Shown piece after piece: positions 1-10,871 of a DNA stretch of 64,000 bases; position 1 is the first letter of the stretch, and each line of letters starts with the position of its first letter. The position numbers and the translations under genes are program-made. Source of the stretch: Ceriagrion tenellum (taxonomy: Eukaryota > Arthropoda > Insecta > Odonata > Coenagrionidae); contig OY720642.1 in NCBI GenBank assembly GCA_963169105.1, forward strand, positions 17,726,965 through 17,790,964, read 5' to 3'. Under the pieces are notes generated by a model that was given only the letters and a program-made list of their open reading frames with translations, had not been told where the DNA came from and did not search any database.

Positions 1-16
1 CACGATCGCCACCCTG
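1..16 (+). mobile_element. 3' end of a CAGGGTGGC-type DNA transposon cut by the window edge
   Basis: The first 16 bases end in GATCGCCACCCTG, which is identical to the right terminus of the three longer copies at 8685, 42500 and 55051. Only the terminus is visible; the body lies outside the window. Confidence 0.7.
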
Positions 17-1413
17 CTATATTCTTCTGCACATGCCAGAAATTCCCTTAAAACATCTGAATTTGCCATAGAATGAAATGATATTTTAACAAGGCAGCAG
101 GATGCCCGATTTTCGGAGCAGTTATGATTTAATGTCACGTCCGACCGTCTTCTAATCGAGGGAAATGCAAACGTCGCCCTGGGAGGAGGGGAAGGAGGGA
201 CGGGGGGGCGGGGGGAGGGCAGGGAAGCAGAGAGCCTCGAAGGATGGAGGAATTGTGAGAGCCGTAACGAGGAGCAGAATCACGGATGAAGTGATCCAAA
301 AAGTAGAAAGCGATTCGCCGAGCTGAAGCCGACTCTCCCTACACATCGAAGTAAATGAATATGCAATATATTGAAATACACAAAAGTTGAAGACTGCAAT
401 GCGATAATCAATATCGCATTACATTAAGCCCGCGCTAAGAAATTTTTAAGCTTCCACGAACAAAACCATCAGAATATAAGTTTCCCAAATATTTCTCAAA
501 ATTTTCCAAGTCTCCCAATAAGTTCTCAAATGCGACCATCTGCCCATGACGCCACATGAAAGTATACCTAGCATGGAATAAGTCAGCAAGCATTAACGCA
601 ATGTTATTTGATTCCGCCAACTACATGATGCATCTAAAATCAAGCACCTACATTATGACACATACATTTGCCGGTGCGGAACATGCAAAAATTCAAGGAT
701 TTTTCAAACAATAACGAAAAACAGAGATGACGGAATTCATTCAATTTTTATAATAAGAACTTAAAGGAATTAGCACCATCCAACTCGAAATAACGTAATT
801 TTGATGTTTATACCGGGTCGTTACTCTTCTGTCACCCAAAGGGTCCACTAAATAGGATAAAATAGCAGCGATAGACGAAACTATTGGACATTTTAATATC
901 ATCCGTGGGAGACAATCTGGCCTCAGAATTGACAACTGGTCTCCAGAGATAAACGCTCCATCAGGTCAATGGAACATTGTACCCACTGGTGTAAGTGAAT
1001 TATCACCCGAACCTGGAAATTCCAAAAAAACTGTAATCTAATCAAACGATTAACACTGTGCCTCAGTACGAAACACTAAATCTACAAAGGAAAAAATGCA
1101 CGCAGCGGAAGGCAAGGGTACTGACATTTTCCGAAAGGACTAACAAAATAGGGAGAAATTTTAAATTCGCCAAATCTCAACGCACGACTTTCGCCTAAGT
1201 AAACAGTGATTAATACATATCTTGCGTTTAATATAAACGTAATATCAATTAAAAATTATTTTCATGAATAAATTCATTAATCATTTATTTTGGATGAGCA
1301 GGCCTCATATCCAAACGCTAAAGCAGCCACTCATAAATTGAAATTAAAAAAGAGGAGGCAACTAATATCGCGTTTACCGTGGGCCTCGTAGCGAGCGTTT
1401 TCTAAAAGTAGCT
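17..1413. other. Homer intron following the exon, AT-rich, no other gene seen
   Basis: This is the intron downstream of the Homer exon in transcription order. It contains a short G-rich purine tract at about 176-240 and otherwise ordinary AT-rich sequence. The small frames present show no recognisable domain. I looked for the next Homer exon on the minus strand and did not find it. Confidence 0.6.
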
Positions 1414-1419
1414 ACTTAC

Positions 1420-1576
1420 TTTGGTGCCTTCCACGCTAATGATGCGGTACAGGCTCCGCGTGGAGTCATAGAAGAAAGATACGTTCACAGCTGCGGAGGA
1501 GGCAGATATCCACGACCTCTTCGTCTTCGGATCGATGTGGAACACGTGAGCCTTGCACGTGAAGATCGGCTGCTCA
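1420..1576 (-). CDS. homer: Homer scaffold protein, internal coding exon (EVH1/WH1 domain, residues 3-54)
   Basis: This exon encodes the first half of the EVH1 domain of Homer, the postsynaptic scaffold that binds PPxxF-type motifs in mGluRs, Shank and IP3/ryanodine receptors. Read on the minus strand it gives 52 codons beginning EQPIFTCKAHVFHIDPKTKR and ending RIISVEGTK, a pattern typical of Homer. By family numbering Trp24, a ligand-pocket residue, lies at 1510-1512. A pyrimidine-rich acceptor (AG at 1577-1578) precedes the exon and a GTAAGT donor (1414-1419) follows it. The first base is the third base of the Gly2 codon, so the preceding exon should end in ATGGG. Known Homer genes have a first coding exon that encodes only Met-Gly, which fits. 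The open frame continues into both introns, and an upstream in-frame Met at 1609-1611 lies in intron sequence and is not the start. The next exon, expected to begin AVINSTITPNMTF, would lie below position 1 and is absent here. Identification is very secure; species assignment is not possible. Confidence 0.94.
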
Positions 1577-4500
1577 CTAAAGGGAACAGAGGAAAAGGAA
1601 AGACATTTCAAAATGCGTACACCAATATATAAAATAAATTCTTAGTCTAAAAGAACAAAGAAAGTATTTATCTGGTAAATTACACATGATGCTTGAAAAT
1701 ATTCATTTCCCTCAGTAAATCTAATAATTTTGTTCATAGGAGAGTTATTTGCTAAAAAGTCGTTCCTCATGCGTATTCAAATACCACATTCACCAGAAGA
1801 AACAGCATATTATGGTTTTATCAACGACTAGAGTTGGACAACAAGGCGGAAGGGATACAAAAGACGATGCTTACATATCATTTTGCCCCATTTAAACGTA
1901 AGGACTAGCTTTTTGGTGCTAATAGCAGAAAGTTAGGACGAGATTATACTTCCAACAGCAAAACGGAAAATGAACAGAAGATACAAGTTATACAATTGAA
2001 GATACAAATTACACTATTACCCTGCACTACAAAAGCAAGCGAGAAAAACTCAAATGATACTTTTTAACAGGCCTGTCCAGTTAGCCAATTTTTTTCTCCA
2101 ATCTTGACAGGATGCCTAATTATCCCAAATTTCATTTATGACCTAATACGCCATACTATAGATATAGGGCTTGTTTCCCAATAAAACATCAATGTTATTT
2201 GATTCAACGATTGACAAGCATGACCGAGGGAGAGACTTAGAATATGCGACGGATGAATATTTATGGACAATTCCTAGAAAAAGTTAAACAAAACCACCAT
2301 AAATTCGTAGTATTGACATGAAACCCTCCCTTGTCTGATATGCATATATTCCGCTTCCTGCATAAACTCCCACAAAAATCAGAATTTGTCATTGAATAAA
2401 ACTAATTCTAACCAGGCAGCACGCTTAAAATTTACCCCATGCAATGAAACTGAAAAGATATTGTTCTGACCTCACCTAATTTAAACGAACTCGAAACATT
2501 TCTAAGACTTTGGGTTTCCCAATAATTTTTACAGAATAATATCACCCAGTATATTGATCTCACACTCTTCCCCACCCCACATGCCAAAAGACAAACAGGA
2601 AAGCTGTGAACAGAACAAACTCGGAACAGATTCGTCGATTTTTTCCAGCGTTGAACTTCGAATTCATGACTCCTTTCTGCACTCGCACGCGAGAGTAAAC
2701 AAATTAACTCTTATCTTTCCCTTAAAGTTCCCGGGCGCGCCGAGTCAGAGAACATAAATGAATAAAACGAAGAACACAATCAAGCGAATTTGGAAATCGT
2801 CCAGGAATGAATAATGGAAAATTTCCTTTAAAACGGATTTCCAGGCGAAACGGAACAATGATCTATAGAACTCGCCCGGTGGCCAAAAGTCATTACATTT
2901 CGCGAGAGTGGCGAAGTTCTCGCGTTCTAGGAGGTCACGTGAAAGTAACTGAGGGTGCACGTTAAAGAGAATGCATTTACATGGAAGGAAGAGATAATCG
3001 AACATAGTTTGAGCCAACTAGAGACTAGAACGCGGAGAGTGGTTGGGACGCGAGGGGAAATAGAAGGCTTGTGGGGCGGAGAAACGGCTTGGATAAGATC
3101 ACCAGGGTGAATTCGAGAATAAAGAGGGTATAGGCATTAAAGAGTTTCCATAGCTCAGGATATGGGTAATCCCCTCGACGCGACTGCACCGTCTGGAAAA
3201 GAAGATTAAAGTTATTAAATCACTTTGGCCGCAAAATTTTTTCGCGGAAAAAAGGAGAGGGAATCTCGAATTTCAGGAGAGTACCCTGAGCGCATCGAAT
3301 TTTGCACAACACGCTTGGAACGCGGAGATAATGCGAGTATCCAAGGGAGTTAGAGGCAACTGGCTAAGAGGGTTATGGTTCAGTATTTGGAGGAAGGGTA
3401 CGTGGGAGGAAAAGTAAAATTATCAGAAATGGGAAGATAGTAGTCCAGGAGTGAAATCAAACGAAGCTCCACGAAATTTTGGAATCGGAAGCCGATTTTC
3501 TCATGAAAGAAGTCTAAAAGCACGAAGATGCAGCTTTTTGAAATGGAAGTAATGAGAATACGATAGTCGCATTACCATCACTAATGTGATTATGATGTAA
3601 ATACAGCGATTGGGTTGCAGCAATTAGCCAAGAGCACAGTGATATAAAACGTAAAACGCATCCGGATTAAAGCGGCGAATGTAGGTTGTCTAGATTGAGG
3701 AGAGGGGAACTGTATCGCTGTTGTCGACTTCTGCGACTGAAAATAAAATCATAAATTCTCACTAAAGAGACACCAGATGCTTAGCTTGAACCACAAGATA
3801 GTAAGTAATGGACTGCTACGTTTGGCACGGGGAGAGCGCACTGGTATGGATAAATAAACTGTAATGGCAGATGGGAGAAGGTAACCGATATAAACGGAAT
3901 AAAATCATTCGCGCACTTAAGCCAAGGAATCGAACTTAAAACAAGCGAACCCACATAACGAATTAATGTCTGATTAAAAATAATTGGGAGGCAGAAGAAT
4001 TCGCCTCAGCGGGCCAGGCAAACACTGAAAGCGACGAGCGTCGCGTGGTCCGATTTAATCCAAGACTACTGGAGCACATTCTCTCGCAGACAATTCTTCA
4101 TTAAAACCGCAATAAAGGCAAGAAAAAAAACCGCCTCGAATCTCGTGAGAAATAAAACTGGCCCACAAAGTCACAACAATGCAAAAATATAAGTACCAGA
4201 GAGAAAAAATTCGGCGCTGTGCGTAAACAGTATGAGATTCCAGCGGAGCAAATGGCTGGAGGCATTCTTGGTTGAACAAAATACATTTTCAATACACATC
4301 TAAAACGATAGTTTGATAATAAATTGATAGCATAATTGATATGAGATCGTAAGATCGTAAGATAAGTAAGATTTTTTTACATATCGATGTAAGATTGTTT
4401 ATGCATCAACACTCACAATAATGATGGGCAGTAACAATGAGGATGGGCAGGGAGAACGAACTTATTCCTCATCAGTTTAACTACTAAATATAATTACTTA

Positions 4501-5765
4501 ATAAAAACCTTAACCATTAACAAACTTTGCATTTTTATGGCCATATTTACATGAAATGGCTCCACGGAAAGGCTTTTTTAATATTTCTTTTATTCCTTCG
4601 CTTATTTAAATGTCCTTTGGAACAGTCCAAATATCGACTTTTTTCCGCAACTTACGACCTCACCTAAGAGACAACACACCATCATCAATTTGAAAAACAG
4701 AACTATCAAAACATTAGGAAAACGAACGAGTCTTCACTTCAAAGGTCAGAGCACCCGACCAACGAAACTCGATATTTTTTTCCTTCCAATTCCAATCGAG
4801 AGAAATTTATATTTCGCTAACAACTGAACTGTTTCCACTCCAGTCATTCACTCTTCAATATTTATACATCATGCGTCCGTTGCTGTGTCTCAATAAAACA
4901 AAAAAGTCACGTACTGCGATGGCTGCAAAAATAAGGAGTAAACGACTCCGTGGACGGAACAAAAGTGAAACTTTGTTCACACCAAACACGGGCAACCATG
5001 AAGAGTAACTTCCCTAAGGGGATATTCACACGCAGAAAGCGCTCGTTCTGATTTTATTCATACCAGGGTATCTGCTCAGAAAACCAGAGAAAAGAGCAAT
5101 TACTCCCCTATACTCATACTTTCCAATGGCTTGTGAGCTTTCCGCGTAAAATAGAGGACAGGCGACGATGAGGGAGCTCTGGAACAGAGAATGGAAAACA
5201 ATTGAAAGATGGAAGAGTAGGTCGCAGGACGGAGGGCAAGGACAAGAGTGAGAGAGCCCGGGGATGGAAGAACAGACGGTATCGACGCGACGGAGGATTA
5301 ATCGGAGAAGGATTACTTTCCCCAGGCCGGTGGAAAGATGAGAGCTGAAAAATAAGAGCGGGGGAGAGATGAAAAGGGCTGGCGAGGGGATCAGGCAGGA
5401 GAGACGGGAGGGTGGGGGGGGGGGGGAGAAGACAGAGGGCCCGAGAGTTCGCGAAAAAAAGTGTCCCGGAATAAAAAGCAGATTAACGCCCGACCGTAAA
5501 GTTTGGAAGCAGGAGCCATGTACCAAGCCAGCGCAAGCCTCGCGCAATCGCGTCTCTTAAACGCCGGCGGGGAAAAATGGGGTGCGGGTGGATGAGACCC
5601 GAAAATATGACGGGGAATGAAATGTGGAAAGCAGAAAGAGGTGTGGTGGATAATAGAAGCCCGGGGCGTGGATAGGACAAGAAGGAGAAGTGAGGAGTAG
5701 TGCAAGGGCCCCAGGAAGGTACGGCGGAATGCAGATGGCGAGGAAGCCATATGCACGAGAGAGTA
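1577..5765. other. Probable first intron or upstream region of homer; no confident gene
   Basis: The stretch lies upstream of the Homer exon in transcription order. The only candidate for the Met-Gly exon is a weak ATGGG followed by GTAAAT at 2436-2440 on the minus strand (see findings). From about 5160 to 5760 the plus strand is strongly purine-rich, with a 13-base G run at 5414-5426. That bias leaves overlapping open frames of 125-173 codons on the minus strand, rich in Pro, Ser and Leu, which I do not consider genes. Confidence 0.5.
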
Positions 5766-6474
5766 CATATAGTAAACATTATATCTTCAGATACAGTAAA
5801 ATATCTTGGAATTACCTTAACACCTGATATATCGTGGGGATTACACATACAAAACATATGTGGCACAGCATTAAAGAAACTAGTTTTTGTTAAACGTATA
5901 ATAGGAAGGTCCTCGGATGAAAAAGTCAAAGAGAGATACTACTTTGCTCTAGTTAGGCCACACCTCGAATACTCCGCGAGCATTTGGGACCCTGGTCAAA
6001 TTGATTTAACAAAACAATTAATAAAATACAAAGGAAAGCAGCGCGCTTCGTTAAAAACTGCTACAAGCGTACATATAGTGTCTCACAACTTTTAGAGGGA
6101 TTAAGGTGGGAGCCCCGAGAGACTCGGAGGCTACACACTAGGCTTAGGTTGCTTGAGATATTCAGAACTGATATTTTTCAGAGCGACATAGAGAATGTCG
6201 CTCTGAAAAAATTATCATGACTCCTCACTTCATCTCTAGGTCTGACAGACGCGATAAAATAAGAGAGATACGCTGCCGGACAGATAGGTACAAGAACTCG
6301 TTCTTTCCGCGAACAATAAGCGATCACAATAAAAATTAAGCTCACTAAATACACTCCTATAATTCATGTCACCATTTCATCTCCAAAAAACTTACACCTT
6401 TACATGGCTGGTGACCTAACACCCCCTGCCACACGCCCATGCGGCAGCTCGCGGGGTATTATGTAGATGTAGAT
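5766..6474 (+). mobile_element. Jockey/CR1-like non-LTR retrotransposon, 5'-truncated 3' end with frameshift
   Basis: The plus strand encodes the end of a LINE reverse transcriptase. Key motifs are VKYLGITLTPDISWG (thumb region), SSDEKVKERYYFALVRPHLEYSA and SIWDPGQ. The open frame stops at 6095, but another frame continues the same protein from about 6038 as AARFVKN, then SVSQLLEGLRWEPRE and LRLLEIFRTDIFQSD to a TGA near 6220, so a frameshift separates the two parts. A further translated-like segment (SDRRDKIREIRC) and a 3' UTR with the CACCCCCTGCCACACGCC block follow, and the element ends in ATGTAGATGTAGAT at 6461-6474. A second copy lies on the minus strand near 37.4 kb. Reading starts abruptly near 5766, consistent with ordinary 5' truncation during target-primed reverse transcription. 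The copy is dead. Confidence 0.88.
6174..6210. repeat. Perfect 16-bp-arm hairpin inside the LINE 3' end
   Basis: TTTTTCAGAGCGACAT at 6174-6189 is followed by a 5-base loop and its exact reverse complement at 6195-6210. The related LINE copy near 37.68 kb has the left arm but not the right. Confidence 0.85.
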
Positions 6475-7503
6475 AGCATGAGAGAGAGACAAAAACGGCG
6501 AGAGTTTTAGGGCAACATTTGAGACCATTCGCTGCTCCCTTTCTGCCCTTTTGACCCTCTGTCAAGCTGCCGCGCTTATAAATCAGAAGAAATAAAGGTC
6601 CATTTGAGAGCGTGAGCTTCTGCGATATGGAGGGCCATGGAAGCGATTCAAATCAAACCCGGTCGAAACTCACGTTTTAGAGAACATCTGAATGAATACG
6701 TCGACAACCAGTGATATTAATACTTTAAAATAACTAAAGTATTTCCCTCAAGGTTGAAGAGCAGCCTTCAATTTCATAAAAAATATATTTTGGATTTCTG
6801 AGCGGAAATTATAAAAATATGGAAATTATTATGAAAAAAAGTTAGGCGTGTTTTAAAATATTGTTAATACTTATTTCTATTTGAAAATGAATATCTCATA
6901 TTTAGAATGATTATTAAAAAGAAAAAATACGCAAACAGAGAAGTAAACGTTTGTACAACACCTGACCGATTTTTACTTTAACTTAACATAAAGATGAGCT
7001 CCGCCTGCATGCATGGTTGCCGCAATGCCACAGTGAATGAAATAAAAAAATAGGTGTAGAATGTAAACCGAATAGTTGATGACTTTTTCCGCCACACAGT
7101 TTGCATAAAAAGTAGTTAATATGATAATAAGAGGCTGCATATAATGCCAAGCTACACCGTTATCTAAGCCATAGTGATTGTAAAAATGACAACGAAAAAT
7201 GAAAATCTTTAGTCCAAATGACTCGAAAAAATATAACACACTGTGAGGAGATATATTCTCACATGAGGATAACGATGAAAACATCCAAAGGATTCCAATT
7301 ATAAAACTTGAGTGATAAAAATCCTTTCAGTATCGTGCAAACCAAATAAATTACACATCGATCACTCCTATGAGAGGGCGGTCGCAGGGAATAATCACCA
7401 AAGTGATTTTAAAATATCCTCCTATGTGTTTTTGCACTCATGCATTTCGGAATTGCATGAGATGGCCTCTCGCGCCAAATTACAAACATAAAGCTAGGAA
7501 TAT
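6475..7503. other. No gene or clear element seen
   Basis: AT-rich sequence without a recognisable protein, repeat terminus or RNA gene. A 103-codon minus-strand frame at 6973-7284 is hydrophobic and unlike any family I know; I treat it as chance. Confidence 0.4.
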
Positions 7504-7729
7504 ATTCCACTTTCTCAGGCGAGATGTTGTAGAACAGCATTTTCAATGATACACAAAAGATATCGTGCTGTCTATCTTTTACTTATAAAACGACCCTTTT
7601 AAATAAATTCCACTTTCTCAGGCGAGATGATGTAGAACAGCATTTTCAATGATACACAAAAGATATCGTACTGTCTACCTATTAATGATACACGCAAAAG
7701 GTAGACAGTGCGATATCTTTTGTGTATCA
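7504..7729. repeat. Tandem 103-bp duplication ending in an inverted repeat
   Basis: The block starting ATTCCACTTTCTCAGGCGAG occurs at 7504 and again at 7607, a 103-base offset. The end of the second copy (TGATACACAAAAGATATCG at 7650 onward) is repeated in inverted form at 7699-7729, giving a hairpin with arms of about 31 bases and an 18-base loop. The structure suggests a fold-back element or a local rearrangement. Confidence 0.8.
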
Positions 7730-8490
7730 TCAATGAAGCTAGGAACTATATAATAGAACAGACTTGGACCATGGGACACAAGCAGAGAAGTATATAAATG
7801 GAAGAGAGGGGGTGGCGGGAGGGAGGGAGGGCGAAAGAGAGCCATGATTGGATGTGGAGTGAAAGGGAGGGTAGTGGGGACCAAGGGGCGGAGTCACGTG
7901 ACCCGCCGTATGGAAACCCCCGAACCCCAGGGCCAAATCCGGATTTTCGGGATTTGAGCGGCGTGAAGAGTGAAATAAGGGTTGCGGAAGAGGCTGTGGA
8001 AAGGGTAGGGGATGGGAAAGAGTGGACGAGGATTTAAAAATATAACAGCGGGGGGCCGGAAAAAATTACGAGATGGGGGTGGAAGTGTGGGGGGGAGGTT
8101 GAGAGTGGGCATAAAACACTGCGGAGGCTGAAGGGGGGGAATGTGGCGCGGGAGGTTGGCCAACCAGGGAGAGGACAGGAGGAGTAGGGGGTGGAGGAAG
8201 GAGGGTTGACACTGTGCGGGGACAGGAGCAGGGAGGATCTCCCACGCACTCGACGGAGGGGGAGGAAATGAGGGAGAAAGTCGGGAAGAGGAGAGAGCGG
8301 GTGCGGTAACGGGCGTTCATTCCACTCCCTAAGCGAGTCGCTTAAGGTGGCTTTACACAAAGTGAGTCAACACAAATACTAAAGGAGACATTTTTATTTA
8401 CCTGGTTTAAAAAAATCCCGCATTCGCCGATGGAATGGGTAACCTACCGAAATAGATCAATCGTTGACGGGTTTACGATGTAGAAATTCA
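7730..8490. other. Purine-rich tract, no gene assigned
   Basis: From about 7790 to 8330 the plus strand is dominated by G and A. Frames of 79-108 codons on both strands follow from that bias and show no domain. The tract contains the E-box palindrome listed separately. From 8330 to 8490 I see nothing specific. Confidence 0.5.
7893..7902. promoter_or_regulatory. GTCACGTGAC palindromic E-box
   Basis: The 10-base palindrome GTCACGTGAC sits in the purine-rich tract. This is the extended E-box preferred by bHLH-zip factors of the MITF/TFE and USF type. A single site without a neighbouring gene start is weak evidence of function. Confidence 0.25.
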
Positions 8491-8663
8491 TTATAACGAT
8501 CAATGATAACACTTTGTATTTTTCACACTTGTATTTTGCACCTCGACCGGTTTCAACGCTTACAACGTCACTCCTCTTGAAAATGACGTTGTAAGCGTTG
8601 AAACCGGTCTAGGTGCACAATAAAAGTGTGGAAGATACAAAGTGTTATCATTGATCGTTGTAA
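8491..8663. repeat. Fold-back element with CCGGTTTCAACGCTT core
   Basis: Two arms of about 80 bases are imperfect reverse complements around position 8576. The outer parts match as TAACGATCAATGATAACACT and its complement, and the inner parts as CGACCGGTTTCAACGCTTAC and its complement. It is the clearest of several fold-backs in the window sharing this core. No coding content. Confidence 0.85.
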
Positions 8664-8684
8664 CCAATCGACAATCAAAATCAA

Positions 8685-9301
8685 CATGGTGGCTACTGAT
8701 GGCCAATTTTTAAATTCCCTGACCTCTCCCTGACTTTTCCCTGATGGATTAACCAATTTCCCTGACCGATCGCCTAAAGGTCACCTATTATTGGAATTTT
8801 TTTTCTGCTGAATTGAATTTTCTACAGCAGCTTTAAATTTTCTAAATGTTCTAATGTTCCAGCAACCTCTCGACCTGAGTCTCGGGAGTTAAAAAAAAAA
8901 CGCGAGGTAAAATTTTCCGAACAACATAGCCTCGGATTCCATGTGATGAGCGTAATACATTGTGATCATGAATTTAAACACTACTAGGGAAATATTGCAA
9001 TGAGGATATACAAACGGGATATATTGTACCTCTAATTAACAACTAAATAGCTAAGATTCACAACTGAAAGTTTTACGAATTGATGGGTCTTTTTTCATGA
9101 ACGTCAGCGACGGACGTTAGTTTTAGTAGGCGAGATAAGGGGCGGGAAAGACTGGCCAATGAACGTAATGGTAGAAAAATAACGAGGATTCCTATTCCAG
9201 TTTCTCCCTGACTGTTGCGAGAATTCCCTGACTTTTCCAGACATTCAAAATTCCCTGACAATTCCAGATTTTCCCTGTTTTCTCTGAATATCGCTACCCT
9301 G
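8685..9301 (+). mobile_element. CAGGGTGGC-type non-autonomous DNA transposon, copy 1
   Basis: The element is bounded by CATGGTGGCTACTGAT on the left and ATCGCTACCCTG on the right. Both ends are slightly mutated relative to the consensus CAGGGTGGC terminal inverted repeat seen at 55051. It carries repeated TTCCCTGAC-type runs near both ends and an internal block around GCGAGGTAAAATTTTCCGAA. Minus-strand frames through the right end translate as the EKSGNSRNSQG-type peptides that recur in arthropod gene predictions; these are element sequence, not a gene. It lies 21 bases after the fold-back at 8491-8663. Confidence 0.8.
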
Positions 9302-10871
9302 ATAGAAGTACAAAATACGCAGAATTTCGACAAATATATTTTTCATAATCTCTTTAGTCCAGTGATAGAAGCCGACAGTACCGTCATTTGTATGGAACCA
9401 CCAAATTCTGACTTCAATTACGACAGTTATTCGATAATAACTTTGAGAAATAGGAGGTAACATTCCTATGCTTAGTTGTTATTTAATTTCCAAAGATTTT
9501 TCGCTTCTTAAACAAAGTTTCAATAAAGAGACTCAATATACGTTCCCCTTCAAATTGGTGCTTTTCTGCTGTAGTCTGAGCAATCTCCTCAGGAGACCAC
9601 TTTAAAACCTCCACTTTCCAGGCAGAATTACAGAAGAACTAGCCAGAATCGTCTATTTTCAGCTCATTTTATTAAAAGCACTTCAAAGATGCTATGTTGA
9701 AATTATCTCTGTATTTCTTGAATAAGTGACCTTCGGGCCAAAGCCACCTTAAGCCCGTGCCACTCGACACTTCATCCTGCAGAAGACGGAGTATGCTAAC
9801 CAGTAAAGCTGTCAAAAAATTTCCTGGAGCTCCGAAGAGGACGATTATGGGAAATGGGCTACTGAACTTTCAAGTTCTGCGAGGCGGGAGAGGAAGGTTT
9901 TACAGTTCAGACACTTCATAATTGCAGCCAACACAATCGCTTCAAGAATTGGGATGGCTCACGACTACCTTCCGTCCCGTTTGGAATGCTTGACACGCCA
10001 AGATGCGGTCCTTTGCTCAGTCACGGCGATGGGTGATTTTAACCACGTGCCTGAGAGCCTTGCGGTCTAAATTATTTTGCGAAGTAGTTCGGCTTCCCGA
10101 ACATTCTCTCTTTCGCTGCCGGCTCTCTTTCACCTCCGTCCTCTACCTTCAACCCCTCCACTTCCACATCCCTTGCCGCGCAGTTCTTCGCCAGGAACTT
10201 TTGCAAGAGCTATTTCTGATAATATAGAAGGAATCTATCTACATTTGAGTCAGAAGAATATAGAGCTCTCGGGTTACCAACCGGGTGATGTTGGTGAATG
10301 GCACTGACGTTTCTAAGGCTTAGTCTGCTATCGTCTTCAGGGTCAACTTATCTTTTCATCAAAAATCCTTCTTCTTCCTCGACGAAAGAAGTTTTACGAC
10401 GACACCGTATTTAATACGGACACATTTTTAGGAGACTCGACATTCCAATGACACCAAACGCATGGCAGGGATTAAAAAAAGGGAGCTAAATCGAAACAAA
10501 TCCCATAACCTTCCTCTTTAAAGAAAGTATAAATTGCATTTAAAAAAGAAACGATATTCGTCACGTAAATTATGAAGTGTTCTCCCCGTAGGTAGACTCT
10601 GTTTATTTCCACTTGTAACAGAAAATAGCCCGAGCACTTTCTAACTGTATGAATGTCTTGAGGGAAACAAAAAAAAATAGAGGCACTCCGGGAGTGCCGA
10701 CAGAAGTGAAAACTTGAAATAACGTGAGCATTTTTGAATGTAGGGAATAATTTCTAATTAAGTGTTTTATTAATCAGTAGAAAGTATTTCATGTATATAA
10801 TAAATTAAATATTCATTTATTGCGCTATTGTACACAATTATTTTACATAAAAATTGTACACTTCAGAATAA
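9302..10871. other. No gene seen; one possible fold-back relic
   Basis: Mostly unassigned sequence. Around 10258-10345 the segment with GGTGAATGGCACTGACGTTT followed by GTCTTCAGGGTC resembles half of the fold-back family described elsewhere. At 10682-10698 there is a short palindrome, GGCACTCC-G-GGAGTGCC. The CT-rich frames at 10003-10307 show no domain. Confidence 0.4.

Noticed and set aside
5026..5929. Overlapping minus-strand open frames of 125-173 codons
   Set aside because: They coincide with a purine-rich plus-strand tract; the products are Ser/Pro/Leu-rich low-complexity sequence in several frames at once, with no domain.
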